This document shows, piece by piece, positions 24,754 to 44,866 of a DNA stretch of 64,000 nucleotides. Under the pieces are notes generated by a model. The model was not told the DNA's origin and did no database searches. It was given only the letters and a program-made list of their open reading frames with translations. The stretch is from Pseudomonas sp. HS6. GTDB lineage: Bacteria > Pseudomonadota > Gammaproteobacteria > Pseudomonadales > Pseudomonadaceae. The stretch's first letter is position 1, and the number at the start of each line of letters is the position of its first letter. The stretch is taken from contig NZ_CP067412.1 in assembly GCF_023375815.1 (NCBI RefSeq), positions 310,001-374,000 of the forward strand, given 5' to 3'. The position numbers and the translations under genes are program-made.

Positions 24754-24771
24754 AGTAAGCCAGGGCTTACA
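24754..24771 (-). promoter_or_regulatory. GacA upstream activating site of rsmZ
   Basis: TGTAAGCCCTGGCTTACT, a match to the TGTAAG-N6-CTTACA consensus bound by the GacA response regulator, centred about 180 bases upstream of rsmZ. This puts rsmZ under GacS/GacA control. Confidence 0.85.
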
Positions 24772-24819
24772 ACGCGAGACTACAAACCCGGGGAAGCAAA
24801 CCGCTTTGCCGCAGAAAAC

Positions 24820-24848
24820 AAAAAGCCCCGAACCAGTCGGGGCTTTTT
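24820..24848 (-). terminator. rpoS terminator
   Basis: On the minus strand AAAAAGCCCCGA and TCGGGGCTTTTT form a 12-bp stem with a short loop and T-run, 21 bases after the rpoS stop. Confidence 0.88.
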
Positions 24849-24868
24849 GTGGCGATCATGCAAGGCGC

Positions 24869-25876
24869 TTATTGAAACAGCGACTCGCTCGAGAGGCCGT
24901 TTTTCTCGAGGATTTCACGCAGGCGCTTGAGGCCTTCCACCTGGATCTGTCTCACCCGTTCCCGGGTCAGGCCGATCTCCAGGCCTACATCTTCCAGCGT
25001 GCTGCTCTCGTGACCGCGCAGGCCGAAGCGGCGTACCACCACTTCGCGTTGCTTGTCGGTCAGCTCCGAGAGCCATTGATCGATGCTCTGCGACAGGTCG
25101 TCGTCCTGCAGCAGTTCACATGGATCGGTCGGACGGTCATCCGTGAGGGTGTCCAGCAGGGTTTTATCCGAATCAGGACCCAGCGAGACGTCGACCGAAG
25201 AAACCCGCTCGTTCAGGCCCAGCATGCGCTTGACCTCGCCCACCGGTTTTTCCAGTAGGTTGGCGATTTCTTCGGGTGAAGGTTCGTGATCGAGTTTTTG
25301 CGTCAGCTCCCGTGCAGCCCGCAGGTACACGTTGAGCTCCTTGACCACATGGATCGGCAGCCGGATGGTCCGGGTCTGATTCATGATCGCGCGCTCGATG
25401 GTCTGACGGATCCACCAGGTCGCGTAGGTCGAGAAGCGGAAGCCGCGCTCGGGATCGAACTTTTCCACCGCCCGGATCAGCCCGAGGTTGCCCTCTTCGA
25501 TCAGATCCAGCAGCGACAGCCCCCGATTGACGTAACGCCGGGCGATTTTGACCACCAGCCGCAGGTTACTTTCGATCATGCGCTTGCGCCCGGCGGGATC
25601 GCCACTTTGCGACAAACGCGCAAAATGAACTTCCTCTTCCGGAGAGAGCAATGGGGAAAAGCCGATTTCGTTGAGGTACAGCTGCGTGGCATCGAGTGCC
25701 CGAGTGTAGTCGATGTACTTGTGTTGCTTAAGTGAAGCGGAGTGTTTGGATTTGGCACGAACGGAAGGTGGAGCAGCCCCTTCATCATTCGACATCGAAT
25801 CCGAATCGATGCCGGTCTCCATCAGGAGAACCTCATCGTCGATGTCAAACTCCGGCACTTCTTTACTGAGAGCCAT
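24869..25876 (-). CDS. rpoS: RNA polymerase sigma factor RpoS
   Basis: 335 residues. Conserved sigma regions are seen: 2.4 ([16 protein letters not shown]), 3 and 4.2 ([19 protein letters not shown]). RpoS is the stationary-phase and stress sigma factor; in Pseudomonas it also shapes secondary metabolism. It follows nlpD, which in this genus carries part of the rpoS promoter, and precedes rsmZ convergently in the same direction with a terminator between them. The rpoS-nlpD gap is 106 bases. Confidence 0.98.
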   Translation of the reverse strand: MALSKEVPEFDIDDEVLLMETGIDSDSMSNDEGAAPPSVRAKSKHSASLKQHKYIDYTRALDATQLYLNEIGFSPLLSPEEEVHFARLSQSGDPAGRKRMIESNLRLVVKIARRYVNRGLSLLDLIEEGNLGLIRAVEKFDPERGFRFSTYATWWIRQTIERAIMNQTRTIRLPIHVVKELNVYLRAARELTQKLDHEPSPEEIANLLEKPVGEVKRMLGLNERVSSVDVSLGPDSDKTLLDTLTDDRPTDPCELLQDDDLSQSIDQWLSELTDKQREVVVRRFGLRGHESSTLEDVGLEIGLTRERVRQIQVEGLKRLREILEKNGLSSESLFQ

Positions 25877-25982
25877 TGTTATAGTCCTTTGGTGAGTTCG
25901 ACCCCAAGCTCAAGCGACGCCTTTATCCTTGGCAACGCTGGAGCCTGTCCCCTCTACGCGACGGAACAGGCTGGTCTGCAAA

Positions 25983-26864
25983 TCAACGTCTTGGCAGGAA
26001 CTGCAGCGGATCTACAGGTTTACCTTGTCGGCGAATCTCAAAATGCAGTTTCACCCGGTCTGTACCCGTTGACCCCATTTCGGCAATTGTCTGTCCGACT
26101 TTGACCTGCTGCCCCTCCCGTACCAACAGCCGACGGTTGTGTCCGTAAGCACTGACGTAGGTTTCGCTGTGTTTGATGATGACTAATTCGCCGTAGCCCC
26201 TTAAGCCACTCCCGGCGTAAACCACCGTCCCATCAGACGCAGCTAAAACAGGCTGTCCCAAATCCCCGGCGATATCAATTCCTTTATTCAAACTACCGTT
26301 TGAAGAGAATTTACCAATCAGAATGCCATTAGATGGCCATCCCCAGCCGGTCGGGGCTGGACCCGGAGGAGGCAATGGAGCCGGTGCCGGCTTGTTGGCG
26401 ACGGACGGTACAACCGTCGCAGAAGTCGCCCCGGAACCGGTCGTCGTAGTGGTCGTGGTGCCATTCGCCTGGCGCCGGATTATCGTGGTTTTGCTCGACG
26501 AAGACGGCGCAGAACCGCTGTTACTCACCACCGCCGTCGGCGTTGAACCCGGGCGGCCGTCGAAGCGAATTGTCTGACCCGGATGGATCGTATACGGCGT
26601 AGGAATATTGTTCCGGGCAGCGAGGGCTTTGTAGTCCCAGCCGTAGCGAAACGCGATCGAAAACATGGTGTCACCCGGACGGACTACGTACTGCCCGGTC
26701 GTCACTGTAGGACGCTGGGCCACCGCATTGTTGCGATCGACGACCCGCACGTTGCTCGATTTGGTGCTGGAGCAACCGACCAGCAAGGTGCTCAAGACAA
26801 GGCCAGTCACCAGGCGCTGAAAGCTCGTGTTACCCATACGCTGCGCAATGACTGTGAGACTCAC
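25983..26864 (-). CDS. nlpD: Lipoprotein NlpD (LysM + M23), amidase activator
   Basis: 293 residues from the GTG at 26,864 (GGGAG seven bases upstream); the longer frame to 26,927 lacks a site. A lipobox (LLVGCSS) marks cleavage and lipid attachment. A LysM domain (YVVRPGDTMFSIAFRYGWDYKALAARN) binds peptidoglycan. The M23 domain has lost its zinc site: the first ligand motif reads NKGID where active enzymes have HxxxD. So it is an activator of amidase rather than an endopeptidase. Neighbours are pcm and rpoS as in other gammaproteobacteria. Confidence 0.95.
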   Translation of the reverse strand: MSLTVIAQRMGNTSFQRLVTGLVLSTLLVGCSSTKSSNVRVVDRNNAVAQRPTVTTGQYVVRPGDTMFSIAFRYGWDYKALAARNNIPTPYTIHPGQTIRFDGRPGSTPTAVVSNSGSAPSSSSKTTIIRRQANGTTTTTTTGSGATSATVVPSVANKPAPAPLPPPGPAPTGWGWPSNGILIGKFSSNGSLNKGIDIAGDLGQPVLAASDGTVVYAGSGLRGYGELVIIKHSETYVSAYGHNRRLLVREGQQVKVGQTIAEMGSTGTDRVKLHFEIRRQGKPVDPLQFLPRR

Positions 26865-27075
26865 CCGCCGCTCCCTTTGTGGTGGCTGAAAAATGTGGAA
26901 TGCCGATTCCGGCATGTAACTTCGCAAGTATAACGGGCGAAACAGGCTTTACCTTTAATGAAGCGATATCGCTCGACGCACACGTTTGCTCATGGACGAT
27001 AAATCCTGTTTAAACGATCGATGCCGCTGTAAGACAGGCGCTCTCGCAAGGAATTCAGCGCCGGCAAACAAATGC

Positions 27076-28489
<1,414 letters not shown>

Positions 28490-28502
<13 letters not shown>

Positions 28503-29548
28503 GGGCTGTCCGTCTGCCCCACCGGCACCAGATCAACGAGTTCGCGCACCAATACGGTGGCGAAGCATCCGGCCGGAAGGACGAATTCCAGTTGCAGAAT
28601 GTCAGGCTCGGGATAATGCCACGTCAACCCGCCAATGGGCAGTCGAAGGATGCGACGTTCGTGGCTCATACCGGCATTAATCAACCAATCGCGCAGATCC
28701 GCCTCGCGTGCGGCAATTGCCTGCTCCAGATCATGGACAGCGCCGGCCGCCGGTGAGTCACCTTCGCCCCACTGCGGCCCGGTCGGATGCAGATCGAGAA
28801 TCGCCAGACGCGGGTCGCTGCACTCGGCTTCACCTGCCGGGAAAAAGCTGCGGCTGTCGGTGAAGGCCAGCAGATCGCCGACCAAGGCGCGCTGCCAGGT
28901 GCCATCGGCCACACGCGCCGCCAACACCTGATTGAACAGAAAGCTGCGCGCGGTCGACAGCAGGCGCGAACGCACATTGCGCTGCTCCGGCAGGGCCTTG
29001 CGCGCCGCCCATGAACGAGCGTCGACCACGTTGCCGCCATCATGGCCGAAACGCTGGGCGCCGAAATAGTTGGGGATTCCTTGCTTGGCAATCTGTTGCA
29101 GGCGCTCGTCGATGGCAGCCTTGTCGCCATTGAACTGAGTCAGGCGCAAGGTGAAACCATTGGCCGAATGCGCGCCGCGTTGCAGCTTGCGCTTGTGGCG
29201 GGTGGTCTTGAGGATTTTCAGCGTATCGTTTTCCGCTGCCGACAGATCCGGATCGGCCTTGCCCGGCAGTTGCACGCTGAACCACTGCCGCGTCAGCGCC
29301 TGACGGTCTTTCAGGCCGGCATAGCTGACCGTGCGCAACGGCACACCGGCCGCCTTGGCGATGCGGCGTGCCGCTTCTTCGGTATTCAGACCGCGTTTTT
29401 CCACCCAGATCCACAGGTGCTCGCCGTCACCGCTGAACGGAATGTCGAGGACTTCATCGACCTGAAAATCTTCGGCGATGGCTTTCAGTACCGCGGTGCC
29501 GAGGGCGTCGCCATAGGCCCGCGGGCCGAGCAATTGCAGTTCGTTCAT
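28490..29548 (-). CDS. truD: tRNA pseudouridine(13) synthase TruD
   Basis: 352 residues. Asp81 in [13 protein letters not shown] is the catalytic nucleophile. TruD converts U13 in tRNA-Glu to pseudouridine. The ATG overlaps the ispF stop as ATGA, as in most Pseudomonas. Confidence 0.96.
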
Positions 29549-30018
29549 GCGCGCAGCAACAAGGCAACGGAATGCACGGCGATGCCTTCTTCGCGACCGA
29601 CGAAGCCGAGCTTCTCGGTGGTGGTAGCTTTCACGTTCACTTGATCCAGTTCTACTTGCAGATCCGCGGCAATCAGCGCGCGCATCGATTCGATATGGGG
29701 GGCCATTTTCGGTGCCTGGGCAACGATGGTGTTGTCGACGTTGCCGATTTTCCAGCCTTTGGCGTGGATCAGGCTGACCACATGACGCAGCAGCACTCGG
29801 CTGTCGGCGCCCTTGAATTGCGGGTCGGTGTCCGGGAAATGCTTGCCGATATCACCCAGCGCAGCGGCGCCGAGCAAGGCATCGCTCAAGGCGTGCAGCA
29901 GGACGTCACCGTCGGAGTGAGCGAGCAGCCCGAAGCCGTGTGCGATTCGCACGCCGCCCAGAGTAATGAAATCGCCTTCAGCGAAACGGTGCACATCATA
30001 GCCGTGGCCAATACGCAT
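29545..30018 (-). CDS. ispF: 2-C-methyl-D-erythritol 2,4-cyclodiphosphate synthase
   Basis: 157 residues with GHGYDVHRF (zinc-binding Asp and His) and [26 protein letters not shown], the IspF signature. It makes the cyclic diphosphate of the MEP isoprenoid pathway. ispD is 4 kb upstream near ftsB, split by the formaldehyde genes and the 268-bp repeat. Confidence 0.97.
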   Translation of the reverse strand: MRIGHGYDVHRFAEGDFITLGGVRIAHGFGLLAHSDGDVLLHALSDALLGAAALGDIGKHFPDTDPQFKGADSRVLLRHVVSLIHAKGWKIGNVDNTIVAQAPKMAPHIESMRALIAADLQVELDQVNVKATTTEKLGFVGREEGIAVHSVALLLRA

Positions 30019-30069
30019 AAAAAAACGCCCCGAATTTTGTCAGGGCGTGATTCTACCTGCATTAGCCAG

Positions 30070-30337
30070 GGGGGTGTTCTCAATTAGTTTCCCCTCCGCG
30101 TTGTCGCCTTAAAGCGTGCCAGGCAAGGCGCAGGCCGCTGGGAATGGTTGTTCCCTTCCCAAGGCCTGTAACGCAGCATGGCACGCTTTAAGGCACAACC
30201 CGAAGGGCCGGGCCTGCTGTTTTGCAGGGCTGCGTTGCTCAAAGCTTATTTGGAACGACCAAACCACGCTTCTCGCGCCTTGCCCTGCAAAACAGCAGAC
30301 CCGGCGCGGAGTGGAAACTAACTGAGAACACCCCCTA
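30070..30337. repeat. 268-bp compound inverted repeat between ispF and fghA
   Basis: Three nested inverted pairs: outer arms GGTGTTCTCA-AGTTTCC at 30,070-30,100 against their complement at 30,305-30,337 (about 27 of 30 matched); GCCTTAAAGCGTGCCA at 30,106-30,121 against 30,179-30,194 (perfect 16); CTGCTGTTTTGCAGGGC at 30,208-30,230 against 30,282-30,304 (22 of 23). No ORF is contained. It behaves like a palindromic intergenic repeat or MITE. The stop codon of fghA (30,318-30,320) lies in the right arm. Confidence 0.85.
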
Positions 30338-31172
30338 GGGCGCGTGCGTGATGCTGCAAGTGGTCGTCAATGAAGCTGGCGATGAAGAAATAGCTGTGGT
30401 CGTAGCCCGGTTGCAGGCGCAACGTCAGCGGGTGGCCCGCTTGTTTTGCCGCTTGTTGCAGCGCTTCCGGTTTCAGTTGGGTGGCGAGGAAGTCGTCGCG
30501 GTCCCCCTGATCGACCAGCAATGGCAGTTTCTCGTCCGCCTCGGCGATCAGCGCACAAGCATCCCACTCGCGCCACTTCGAACGGTCTTCGCCCAGATAA
30601 CGAGTGAATGCCTTCTGACCCCACGGGCAATCCATTGGATTGTTGATCGGTGAATACGCCGACACCGATTGGTAACGCCCAGGATTGCGCAAGGCACAAA
30701 CCAGCGCACCGTGACCGCCCATGGAATGGCCACTGATGCTGCGCTTGTCCGAAGCCGGGAAATGCGCTTCAACCAGTGAAGGCAATTCCTGCACGACGTA
30801 GTCATGCATCCGATAGTGTCGCGACCAAGGTTCCTGCGTGGCATTCAGATAGAACCCGGCACCGAGGCCAAAATCCCACGCGCCATCCGGATCACCCGGT
30901 ACATCGACGCCACGGGGACTGGTGTCCGGCGCCACGATGATCAACCCCAGTTCCGCCGCCATACGCATCGCACCGGCCTTCTGCATGAAGTTCTCGTCCG
31001 TGCAGGTCAGGCCCGACAACCAGTACAGCACCGGCAGCTTGCCGCCCTGCTCTGCCTGCGGCGGCAGATACACGGCGAACACCATGTCGCAGCCCAGCAC
31101 CTCGGAACGATGGCGATAGCGCTTGTGCCAGCCACCGAAACTCTTCTGACAGGAGATGTTTTCCAGACTCAT
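30318..31172 (-). CDS. fghA: S-formylglutathione hydrolase
   Basis: 284 residues with the esterase nucleophile motif GHSMGGHG (Ser near 149). It hydrolyses S-formylglutathione to formate and glutathione, the step after frmA. The last residues (GGVLS) and the TAG are encoded by the outer arm of the 268-bp repeat, so the natural C terminus has been replaced. The frmA gene is 56 bp upstream and reads in the same direction, so the two are an operon. Confidence 0.96.
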   Translation of the reverse strand: MSLENISCQKSFGGWHKRYRHRSEVLGCDMVFAVYLPPQAEQGGKLPVLYWLSGLTCTDENFMQKAGAMRMAAELGLIIVAPDTSPRGVDVPGDPDGAWDFGLGAGFYLNATQEPWSRHYRMHDYVVQELPSLVEAHFPASDKRSISGHSMGGHGALVCALRNPGRYQSVSAYSPINNPMDCPWGQKAFTRYLGEDRSKWREWDACALIAEADEKLPLLVDQGDRDDFLATQLKPEALQQAAKQAGHPLTLRLQPGYDHSYFFIASFIDDHLQHHARALGGVLS

Positions 31173-31228
31173 GTAAGACTCCTACGCAACCACGGCCTGC
31201 ACTTAGGCAGCCGTGGCATGGCGATCGA

Positions 31229-32431
<1,203 letters not shown>

Positions 32432-32456
32432 TTATTGCCATACAGGGATAATCCCC

Positions 32457-33353
32457 ATGTCCGAAAACCGCTGGGAAGGCATCGACGAGTTCGTCGCCGT
32501 TGCCGAATGCAGCCAGTTCACCGCCGCGGCTGAACGTCTGGGCGTTTCTTCCTCGCACATCAGTCGACAAATCGTACGACTCGAGGAGCGTTTGCAGACG
32601 CGACTGCTGTATCGCAGCACCCGTCGCGTTACCCTGACCGAAGCCGGCCAGACCTTCCTGCAACATTGTCAGCGTCTGCAGGATGGCCGCGAAGAAGCGC
32701 TGCGAGCAGTCGGCGATCTGACCAGCGAGCCCAAAGGCATGCTGCGCATGACCTGCGCCGTGGCGTATGGCGAGCGCTTCATCGTGCCGCTGGTGACCCG
32801 GTTCATGGGGCACTACCCGCAACTGCGCATCGATATAGAGCTCACCAACCGGCAGCTCGATCTGGTGCACGAAGGCCTGGACCTGGCGATTCGCCTCGGG
32901 CGTCTTCAGGATTCTCGGTTGGTGGCGACCCGTCTGGCCCCGCGGCGCATGTACCTCTGCGCGTCGCCGTCCTACCTAGAACGGTACGGTCGGCCACACA
33001 GTTTGTCGGAACTGAGCCGGCACAATTGCCTGATCGGCAGCTCGGACATCTGGCAGCTGGAGCAGAACGGGCGGGAGTTTTCCCAGCGGGTACAGGGAAA
33101 CTGGCGCTGCAACAGTGGACAAGCGGTGCTGGATGCGGCGCTACAAGGCGTCGGTCTGTGTCAGTTGCCGGACTATTACGTGCTGGAGCATCTGCACAGC
33201 GGCGCGTTGATTTCGCTGCTGGAGGCGCATCAACCGCCAAACACGGCGGTGTGGGCGTTGTATCCGCAGCAGCGACACTTGTCGCCCAAGGTGCGCAAAC
33301 TGGTGGATTTTCTCAAGGAAGGCTTGGCCGAACGGCCGGAATATCGGATTTAA
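32457..33353 (+). CDS. LysR-family regulator next to formaldehyde operon
   Basis: 298 residues with the LysR helix-turn-helix near the N terminus (FVAVAECSQFTAAAERLGVSSSHISRQ contains the recognition helix) and a LysR substrate-binding domain (YGERFIVPLVTRFM). Divergent from frmA with a 115-bp shared region, so it probably regulates frmA and fghA. The effector is not known from sequence. Its stop shares TTAA with the stop of ispD, with which it converges. Confidence 0.9.
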   Translation: MSENRWEGIDEFVAVAECSQFTAAAERLGVSSSHISRQIVRLEERLQTRLLYRSTRRVTLTEAGQTFLQHCQRLQDGREEALRAVGDLTSEPKGMLRMTCAVAYGERFIVPLVTRFMGHYPQLRIDIELTNRQLDLVHEGLDLAIRLGRLQDSRLVATRLAPRRMYLCASPSYLERYGRPHSLSELSRHNCLIGSSDIWQLEQNGREFSQRVQGNWRCNSGQAVLDAALQGVGLCQLPDYYVLEHLHSGALISLLEAHQPPNTAVWALYPQQRHLSPKVRKLVDFLKEGLAERPEYRI

Positions 33354-34057
33354 CGACGGTTGGCCCAGCGCTGGCGCAACCATTCGAGGTCTTCAGGGCG
33401 GGTGACTTTCAGGTTGTCCGCCCGACCTTCGATCAGGCGCGGCGCCATGCCGGCCCACTCCATCGCCGAGGCTTCATCGGTGATCAGCGCATCGGCCACC
33501 AGACTGTCCGCTAAAGCCCGATGTAAGGCACCGAGGCGGAACATCTGCGGCGTGTAAGCCTGCCAGATCACACTGCGATCCACGGTTTCGACCACTCGAC
33601 CTTGCTTGTCGACTCGTTTCAGGGTGTCGCGCGCCGGCACTGCCAGCAAGCCGCCGACCGGATCGTTCGCCAGCTCAGCGAGCAGTTTGTCGAGATCGTC
33701 ACGGCTCAGATTAGGTCGTGCCGCATCGTGCACCAGTACCCAATCCTCGTCGTCGGCACCTTGTGCGTGCAAATGCAGCAAGGCGTTGAGCACCGAACCG
33801 GAACGCTCGGCGCCACCTTCGACCCGCTGAATCCGCGGGTCGCTGGCGCTGGCCAGGTTCGGCCAATAAGGATCATCGACAGCAAGACTGACCACCAGGC
33901 CCTTGAGGCTCGGGTGATCGAGGAAACAGCCGAGGCTGTGTTCGAGAATTGTGCGCCCGCCCAGTTGCAGGTATTGCTTGGGACGGTCCGCGGCCATACG
34001 GGCACCGACGCCCGCGGCAGGAATCACGGCCCAGAAGGCCGGCAGGGAATCGATCAT
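33350..34057 (-). CDS. ispD: 2-C-methyl-D-erythritol 4-phosphate cytidylyltransferase
   Basis: 235 residues with the nucleotidyltransferase signature AVIPAAGVGARMAADRPKQY at the N terminus. It forms CDP-methylerythritol in the MEP pathway, two steps before IspF. It overlaps ftsB as ATGA, a conserved pairing. Confidence 0.97.
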   Translation of the reverse strand: MIDSLPAFWAVIPAAGVGARMAADRPKQYLQLGGRTILEHSLGCFLDHPSLKGLVVSLAVDDPYWPNLASASDPRIQRVEGGAERSGSVLNALLHLHAQGADDEDWVLVHDAARPNLSRDDLDKLLAELANDPVGGLLAVPARDTLKRVDKQGRVVETVDRSVIWQAYTPQMFRLGALHRALADSLVADALITDEASAMEWAGMAPRLIEGRADNLKVTRPEDLEWLRQRWANRR

Positions 34058-34332
34058 TGGGCCAACTGGTAAAGGGTTTCGCCGTCCTTGACCATGCCCA
34101 ATTCGTGACGAGCCCGCTCTTCAACGGTCTCCATGCCTTTCTTCAACTCGCTGACTTCAGCGTCCATCACCCGGTTGCGCTCCAGCAAGGCTTCGTTCTC
34201 GGCGTGCTGATCAGCAATCTGCTGATTCAGTTCGGCGACTTGCGCCAGACTGCCATTGCCCACCCACAGGCGGTACTGCAGACCGGCCAGCAGCAAGAGC
34301 AAGACGAGAAACAACCAGTAAGGACTGCGCAT
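34054..34332 (-). CDS. ftsB: Cell division protein FtsB
   Basis: 92 residues: one N-terminal membrane segment (YWLFLVLLLLLAGLQYRLWVG) and a coiled-coil (ELNQQIADQHAENEALLERN). FtsB forms a complex with FtsL and FtsQ in the divisome. It sits between eno and ispD, as in most gammaproteobacteria. Confidence 0.96.
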   Translation of the reverse strand: MRSPYWLFLVLLLLLAGLQYRLWVGNGSLAQVAELNQQIADQHAENEALLERNRVMDAEVSELKKGMETVEERARHELGMVKDGETLYQLAQ

Positions 34333-34503
34333 CGAATATCAGGTATCCAGTGAAAAAAGACAGCCACGCTAAAACTTTGAAGCATCTGATAGCACGAAGC
34401 CTGGAATATCCAGGCTTGTGCATATAAGGCATCAGATTAGTGGCAAATCCATCGCTGTCACGACTTTTCCGACACAATCCGGTGTCTTTTTACCATCTAC
34501 AAC

Positions 34504-35931
<1,428 letters not shown>

Positions 35932-35949
35932 TTACCGGAGAATTGAGGT

Positions 35950-38453
<2,504 letters not shown>

Positions 38454-38706
38454 TTAAAGCGGTCCGAGCCGCCGGGGAAAGCGAAGGAAGGCCGAAGCCC
38501 CCGATCACCTGCATTAATCACAGTGCACCTTTCAAAAAAACCGCCGCGTTGGGACAGACCGGAAGTGAAAACACCGGTACGTTGCTCGCTACACATTTTT
38601 TGGAATCGCCCAGCAAAGACTGCTTGGTAATCGGCAACTCCTGCAATTCAGGCGAATCCACAGAAGTTGTATCAAGAAGGGAGCGTAGTCTACCGGAATG
38701 CCCCCT

Positions 38707-40035
38707 TCAGCTCAAACCTTGATCTTCATCAAAAGGCACCCAATGCAATCGCCAGCCTTCCTGCACGTTGCCATCAAGCCCCGGCAGGTTCGCCACGGCG
38801 AGCAATTCTTCACCGCGAAACAGCAGCGGCAATCTGCCACGCACGAAGCCCGGCACCGAACGTTCATTGAGCAAACGCTTGAGATCGCGATGACCGCGAT
38901 CCGCCAGATGCATCACCTCGCCGCCCAGCCGATAACGGATGCGCAGCGGCCCTGCGGGAGTCTGACCGCTGAACATGACACACCCGTTATCGGGCAGGCG
39001 TAGCGCCCGCGACGGCTCATGCCAGTCGCCGCTGACCACTGGTGTGCGCAACCATTGCCCGCTGAGACACCACAGGCGACCAGTGCTTCGGTGCAACTCG
39101 CCATCCGCCAGACGCCAGACCGGCGAGGCATCGTTGCCGGCATCACGCAAATCGATCCAACCCGACCAATGGTCGGTATCCGGCAGTCGGGTGAGCGGTT
39201 CCAGCCAGTGACTGAGTGCGTTTCGCTGACGAGCATCGGACAACCCGGTGATGGCCGCAAACGCCAGCGATGGCAAACCCAGCCACTCGAAATCATCGGG
39301 CAAGGTCGCTTGAGCCAGATCAATCTGCGCCAGCTCATCGAGCAAACCTTGCGCTTCACGCAAGTGCGCCGCACTGCGGGCCATGCTGGCGTGAGCCTGC
39401 GGCCAGCGACCGGTCAGCAGCGGCATGACCTGATGGCGCAGGTAATTGCGAGAGAACTGCCGATCCTGATTCGACGGGTCATCGACCCAGCGCAGACCAT
39501 GGTCCCGCGCATAGGCTTCCAGTTCGGCACGCGTAACATCGAGCAAGGGCCGAACCAGATTGCCCTGCCCCAGCGCACGCTGGGCTGGCATGCCGGAGAG
39601 ACCGCGCACCCCGGCGCCGCGCGACAGACGGAACAGCAGCGTTTCGGCCTGATCGTCGCGGTGTTGCCCGGTCAATAACACATCGTTGACCTGAGTCGCC
39701 GCACTGAACGCTGCATAGCGCGCATCCCGCGCCGCCCGCTCCAGGCTCGCCCCCGGCTGCACCTGCACACGCACCACTTGCAACGGCACCGCCAGTTCAT
39801 CGCAGACAGCCTGGCAATGCGTCGGCCACGCATCGGCCGCAGCCTGAAGGCCGTGATGAACATGGATGGCGCTTAGCGCCGGAAGGGATTGGGTTTTGGC
39901 AAGATGGGCCAGAAGGTGCAGCAGGACGGTGGAGTCGAGTCCACCGGAAAAGGCGATGCGCCAGTGGGAAGCACTGAGCCAGGGCTTGAGATTGCGCAGA
40001 AGCCTGGAAGGCAAATCAATCGAGGGCTGACCCAT
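38707..40035 (-). CDS. tilS: tRNA(Ile)-lysidine synthase
   Basis: 442 residues with the PP-loop AFSGGLDSTVLLHLL. TilS modifies C34 of tRNA-Ile (CAU anticodon) to lysidine, changing its reading to AUA. The C-terminal third carries the tRNA-binding domains. It is in the conserved place between accA and pyrG. Confidence 0.96.
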   Translation of the reverse strand: MGQPSIDLPSRLLRNLKPWLSASHWRIAFSGGLDSTVLLHLLAHLAKTQSLPALSAIHVHHGLQAAADAWPTHCQAVCDELAVPLQVVRVQVQPGASLERAARDARYAAFSAATQVNDVLLTGQHRDDQAETLLFRLSRGAGVRGLSGMPAQRALGQGNLVRPLLDVTRAELEAYARDHGLRWVDDPSNQDRQFSRNYLRHQVMPLLTGRWPQAHASMARSAAHLREAQGLLDELAQIDLAQATLPDDFEWLGLPSLAFAAITGLSDARQRNALSHWLEPLTRLPDTDHWSGWIDLRDAGNDASPVWRLADGELHRSTGRLWCLSGQWLRTPVVSGDWHEPSRALRLPDNGCVMFSGQTPAGPLRIRYRLGGEVMHLADRGHRDLKRLLNERSVPGFVRGRLPLLFRGEELLAVANLPGLDGNVQEGWRLHWVPFDEDQGLS

Positions 40036-40059
40036 TTTTCTACCTTTTCACAAACCAAA

Positions 40060-40149
40060 TGTGGGAGCGGGCTTGCTCGCGAAAGCGGTGAAACAGCCAA
40101 CAAAGTCGTTGAATGTTACATCGCATTCGCGGGCAAGCCCGCTCCCACA
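40060..40149. repeat. REP doublet between tilS and accA
   Basis: TGTGGGAGCGGGCTTGCTCGC on the left and its near-exact complement GCGGGCAAGCCCGCTCCCACA on the right, spaced by about 45 bases. This is a typical inverted pair of the P. fluorescens REP family. Confidence 0.92.
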
Positions 40150-40182
40150 GTGTTTTGCATTGTCAGCCAAAACGGCGTTCGA

Positions 40183-41130
40183 TCAGAGGCCGTAGCTCAT
40201 CAGACGATCGTAACGACGCTTGAGCAGCGCTTCGTTGTCGAACTTCTTCAGCATCGCCAGTTGCGAGCTCAGCTCGGCGCGGATCGAAGCAGCGGCAGCC
40301 GCTGGATCACGGTGGGCGCCGCCCAGAGGCTCGCCAATCACTTTGTCGACGATACCCAGGCCTTTCAGGCGCTCGGCGGTGATGCCCATCGCTTCAGCGG
40401 CATCCGGCGCCTTTTCTGCGGTTTTCCACAGAATCGAAGCGCAACCTTCCGGCGAGATCACCGCGTAAGTCGAGTACTGCAACATGTTCAACTGATCGCA
40501 GACACCGATCGCCAGTGCACCGCCGGAACCACCTTCACCAATCACGGTGGCGATGATCGGGGTTTTCAGGCGAGCCATGACACGCAGGTTCCAGGCAATC
40601 GCTTCGCTCTGGTTGCGCTCTTCGGCGTCGATGCCAGGGTAGGCACCCGGGGTGTCGATGAAGGTCAGGATCGGCATCTTGAAGCGCTCGGCCATTTCCA
40701 TCAGACGGCAAGCCTTGCGGTAGCCTTCCGGGCGCGGCATGCCGAAGTTGCGGCGTACTTTCTCGCGTACTTCACGGCCTTTCTGGTGACCGATGATCAT
40801 CACCGGCTGATCGTCCAGACGGGCAACGCCGCCCACAATGGCCGCGTCGTCGGAGAAGTGGCGATCACCGTGCAGTTCGTCGAACTCGGTGAAGATGTGG
40901 TCGATGTAGTCCAGGGTGTATGGACGTTTCGGGTGACGCGCCAGACGTGCGATCTGCCAGCTGGTCAGCTTGCCGAAAATGTCTTCGGTGAGCGTTTTGC
41001 TCTTGTCCTGCAGGCGGGAGATCTCATCGCCGATATTCAGCGAATTGTCATTACCGACCAAGCGCAACTCTTCGATCTTGGCTTGCAGGTCGGCGATCGG
41101 CTGTTCGAAATCTAGAAAATTCGGGTTCAT
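40183..41130 (-). CDS. accA: Acetyl-CoA carboxylase carboxyltransferase subunit alpha
   Basis: 315 residues from the ATG at 41,130 ([15 protein letters not shown]), the usual start; the longer frame adds nine residues. Carboxyltransferase core [13 protein letters not shown] is present. AccA with AccD transfers CO2 from biotin to acetyl-CoA, making malonyl-CoA. A 140-bp gap separates it from dnaE. Confidence 0.97.
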   Translation of the reverse strand: MNPNFLDFEQPIADLQAKIEELRLVGNDNSLNIGDEISRLQDKSKTLTEDIFGKLTSWQIARLARHPKRPYTLDYIDHIFTEFDELHGDRHFSDDAAIVGGVARLDDQPVMIIGHQKGREVREKVRRNFGMPRPEGYRKACRLMEMAERFKMPILTFIDTPGAYPGIDAEERNQSEAIAWNLRVMARLKTPIIATVIGEGGSGGALAIGVCDQLNMLQYSTYAVISPEGCASILWKTAEKAPDAAEAMGITAERLKGLGIVDKVIGEPLGGAHRDPAAAAASIRAELSSQLAMLKKFDNEALLKRRYDRLMSYGL

Positions 41131-41269
41131 AGGCGTCCGTCTAGGGTCGTGTCCCAAGTGAGCTTGGGCCGGCCGGTTGTCTATTCGCGCCCTACCTTAA
41201 GGGAGAGGCGCGCTAAGGTCGAGATTAAAAATTCAGGTTGCGGGCAGGCGGTTCGATACCAACTGCCGG

Positions 41270-44791
<3,522 letters not shown>

Positions 44792-44866
44792 AGTGATCCT
44801 GTCAGTTACATAGAGACAACAAGGCCCGGATTGTACCGGGCCCTGAAAAAAACATCAGCCTCGCCG

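Noticed and set aside
25983..26864. NlpD as active M23 endopeptidase
   Set aside because: The first zinc ligand motif is NKGID rather than HxxxD, so the site is degenerate as in known amidase activators.
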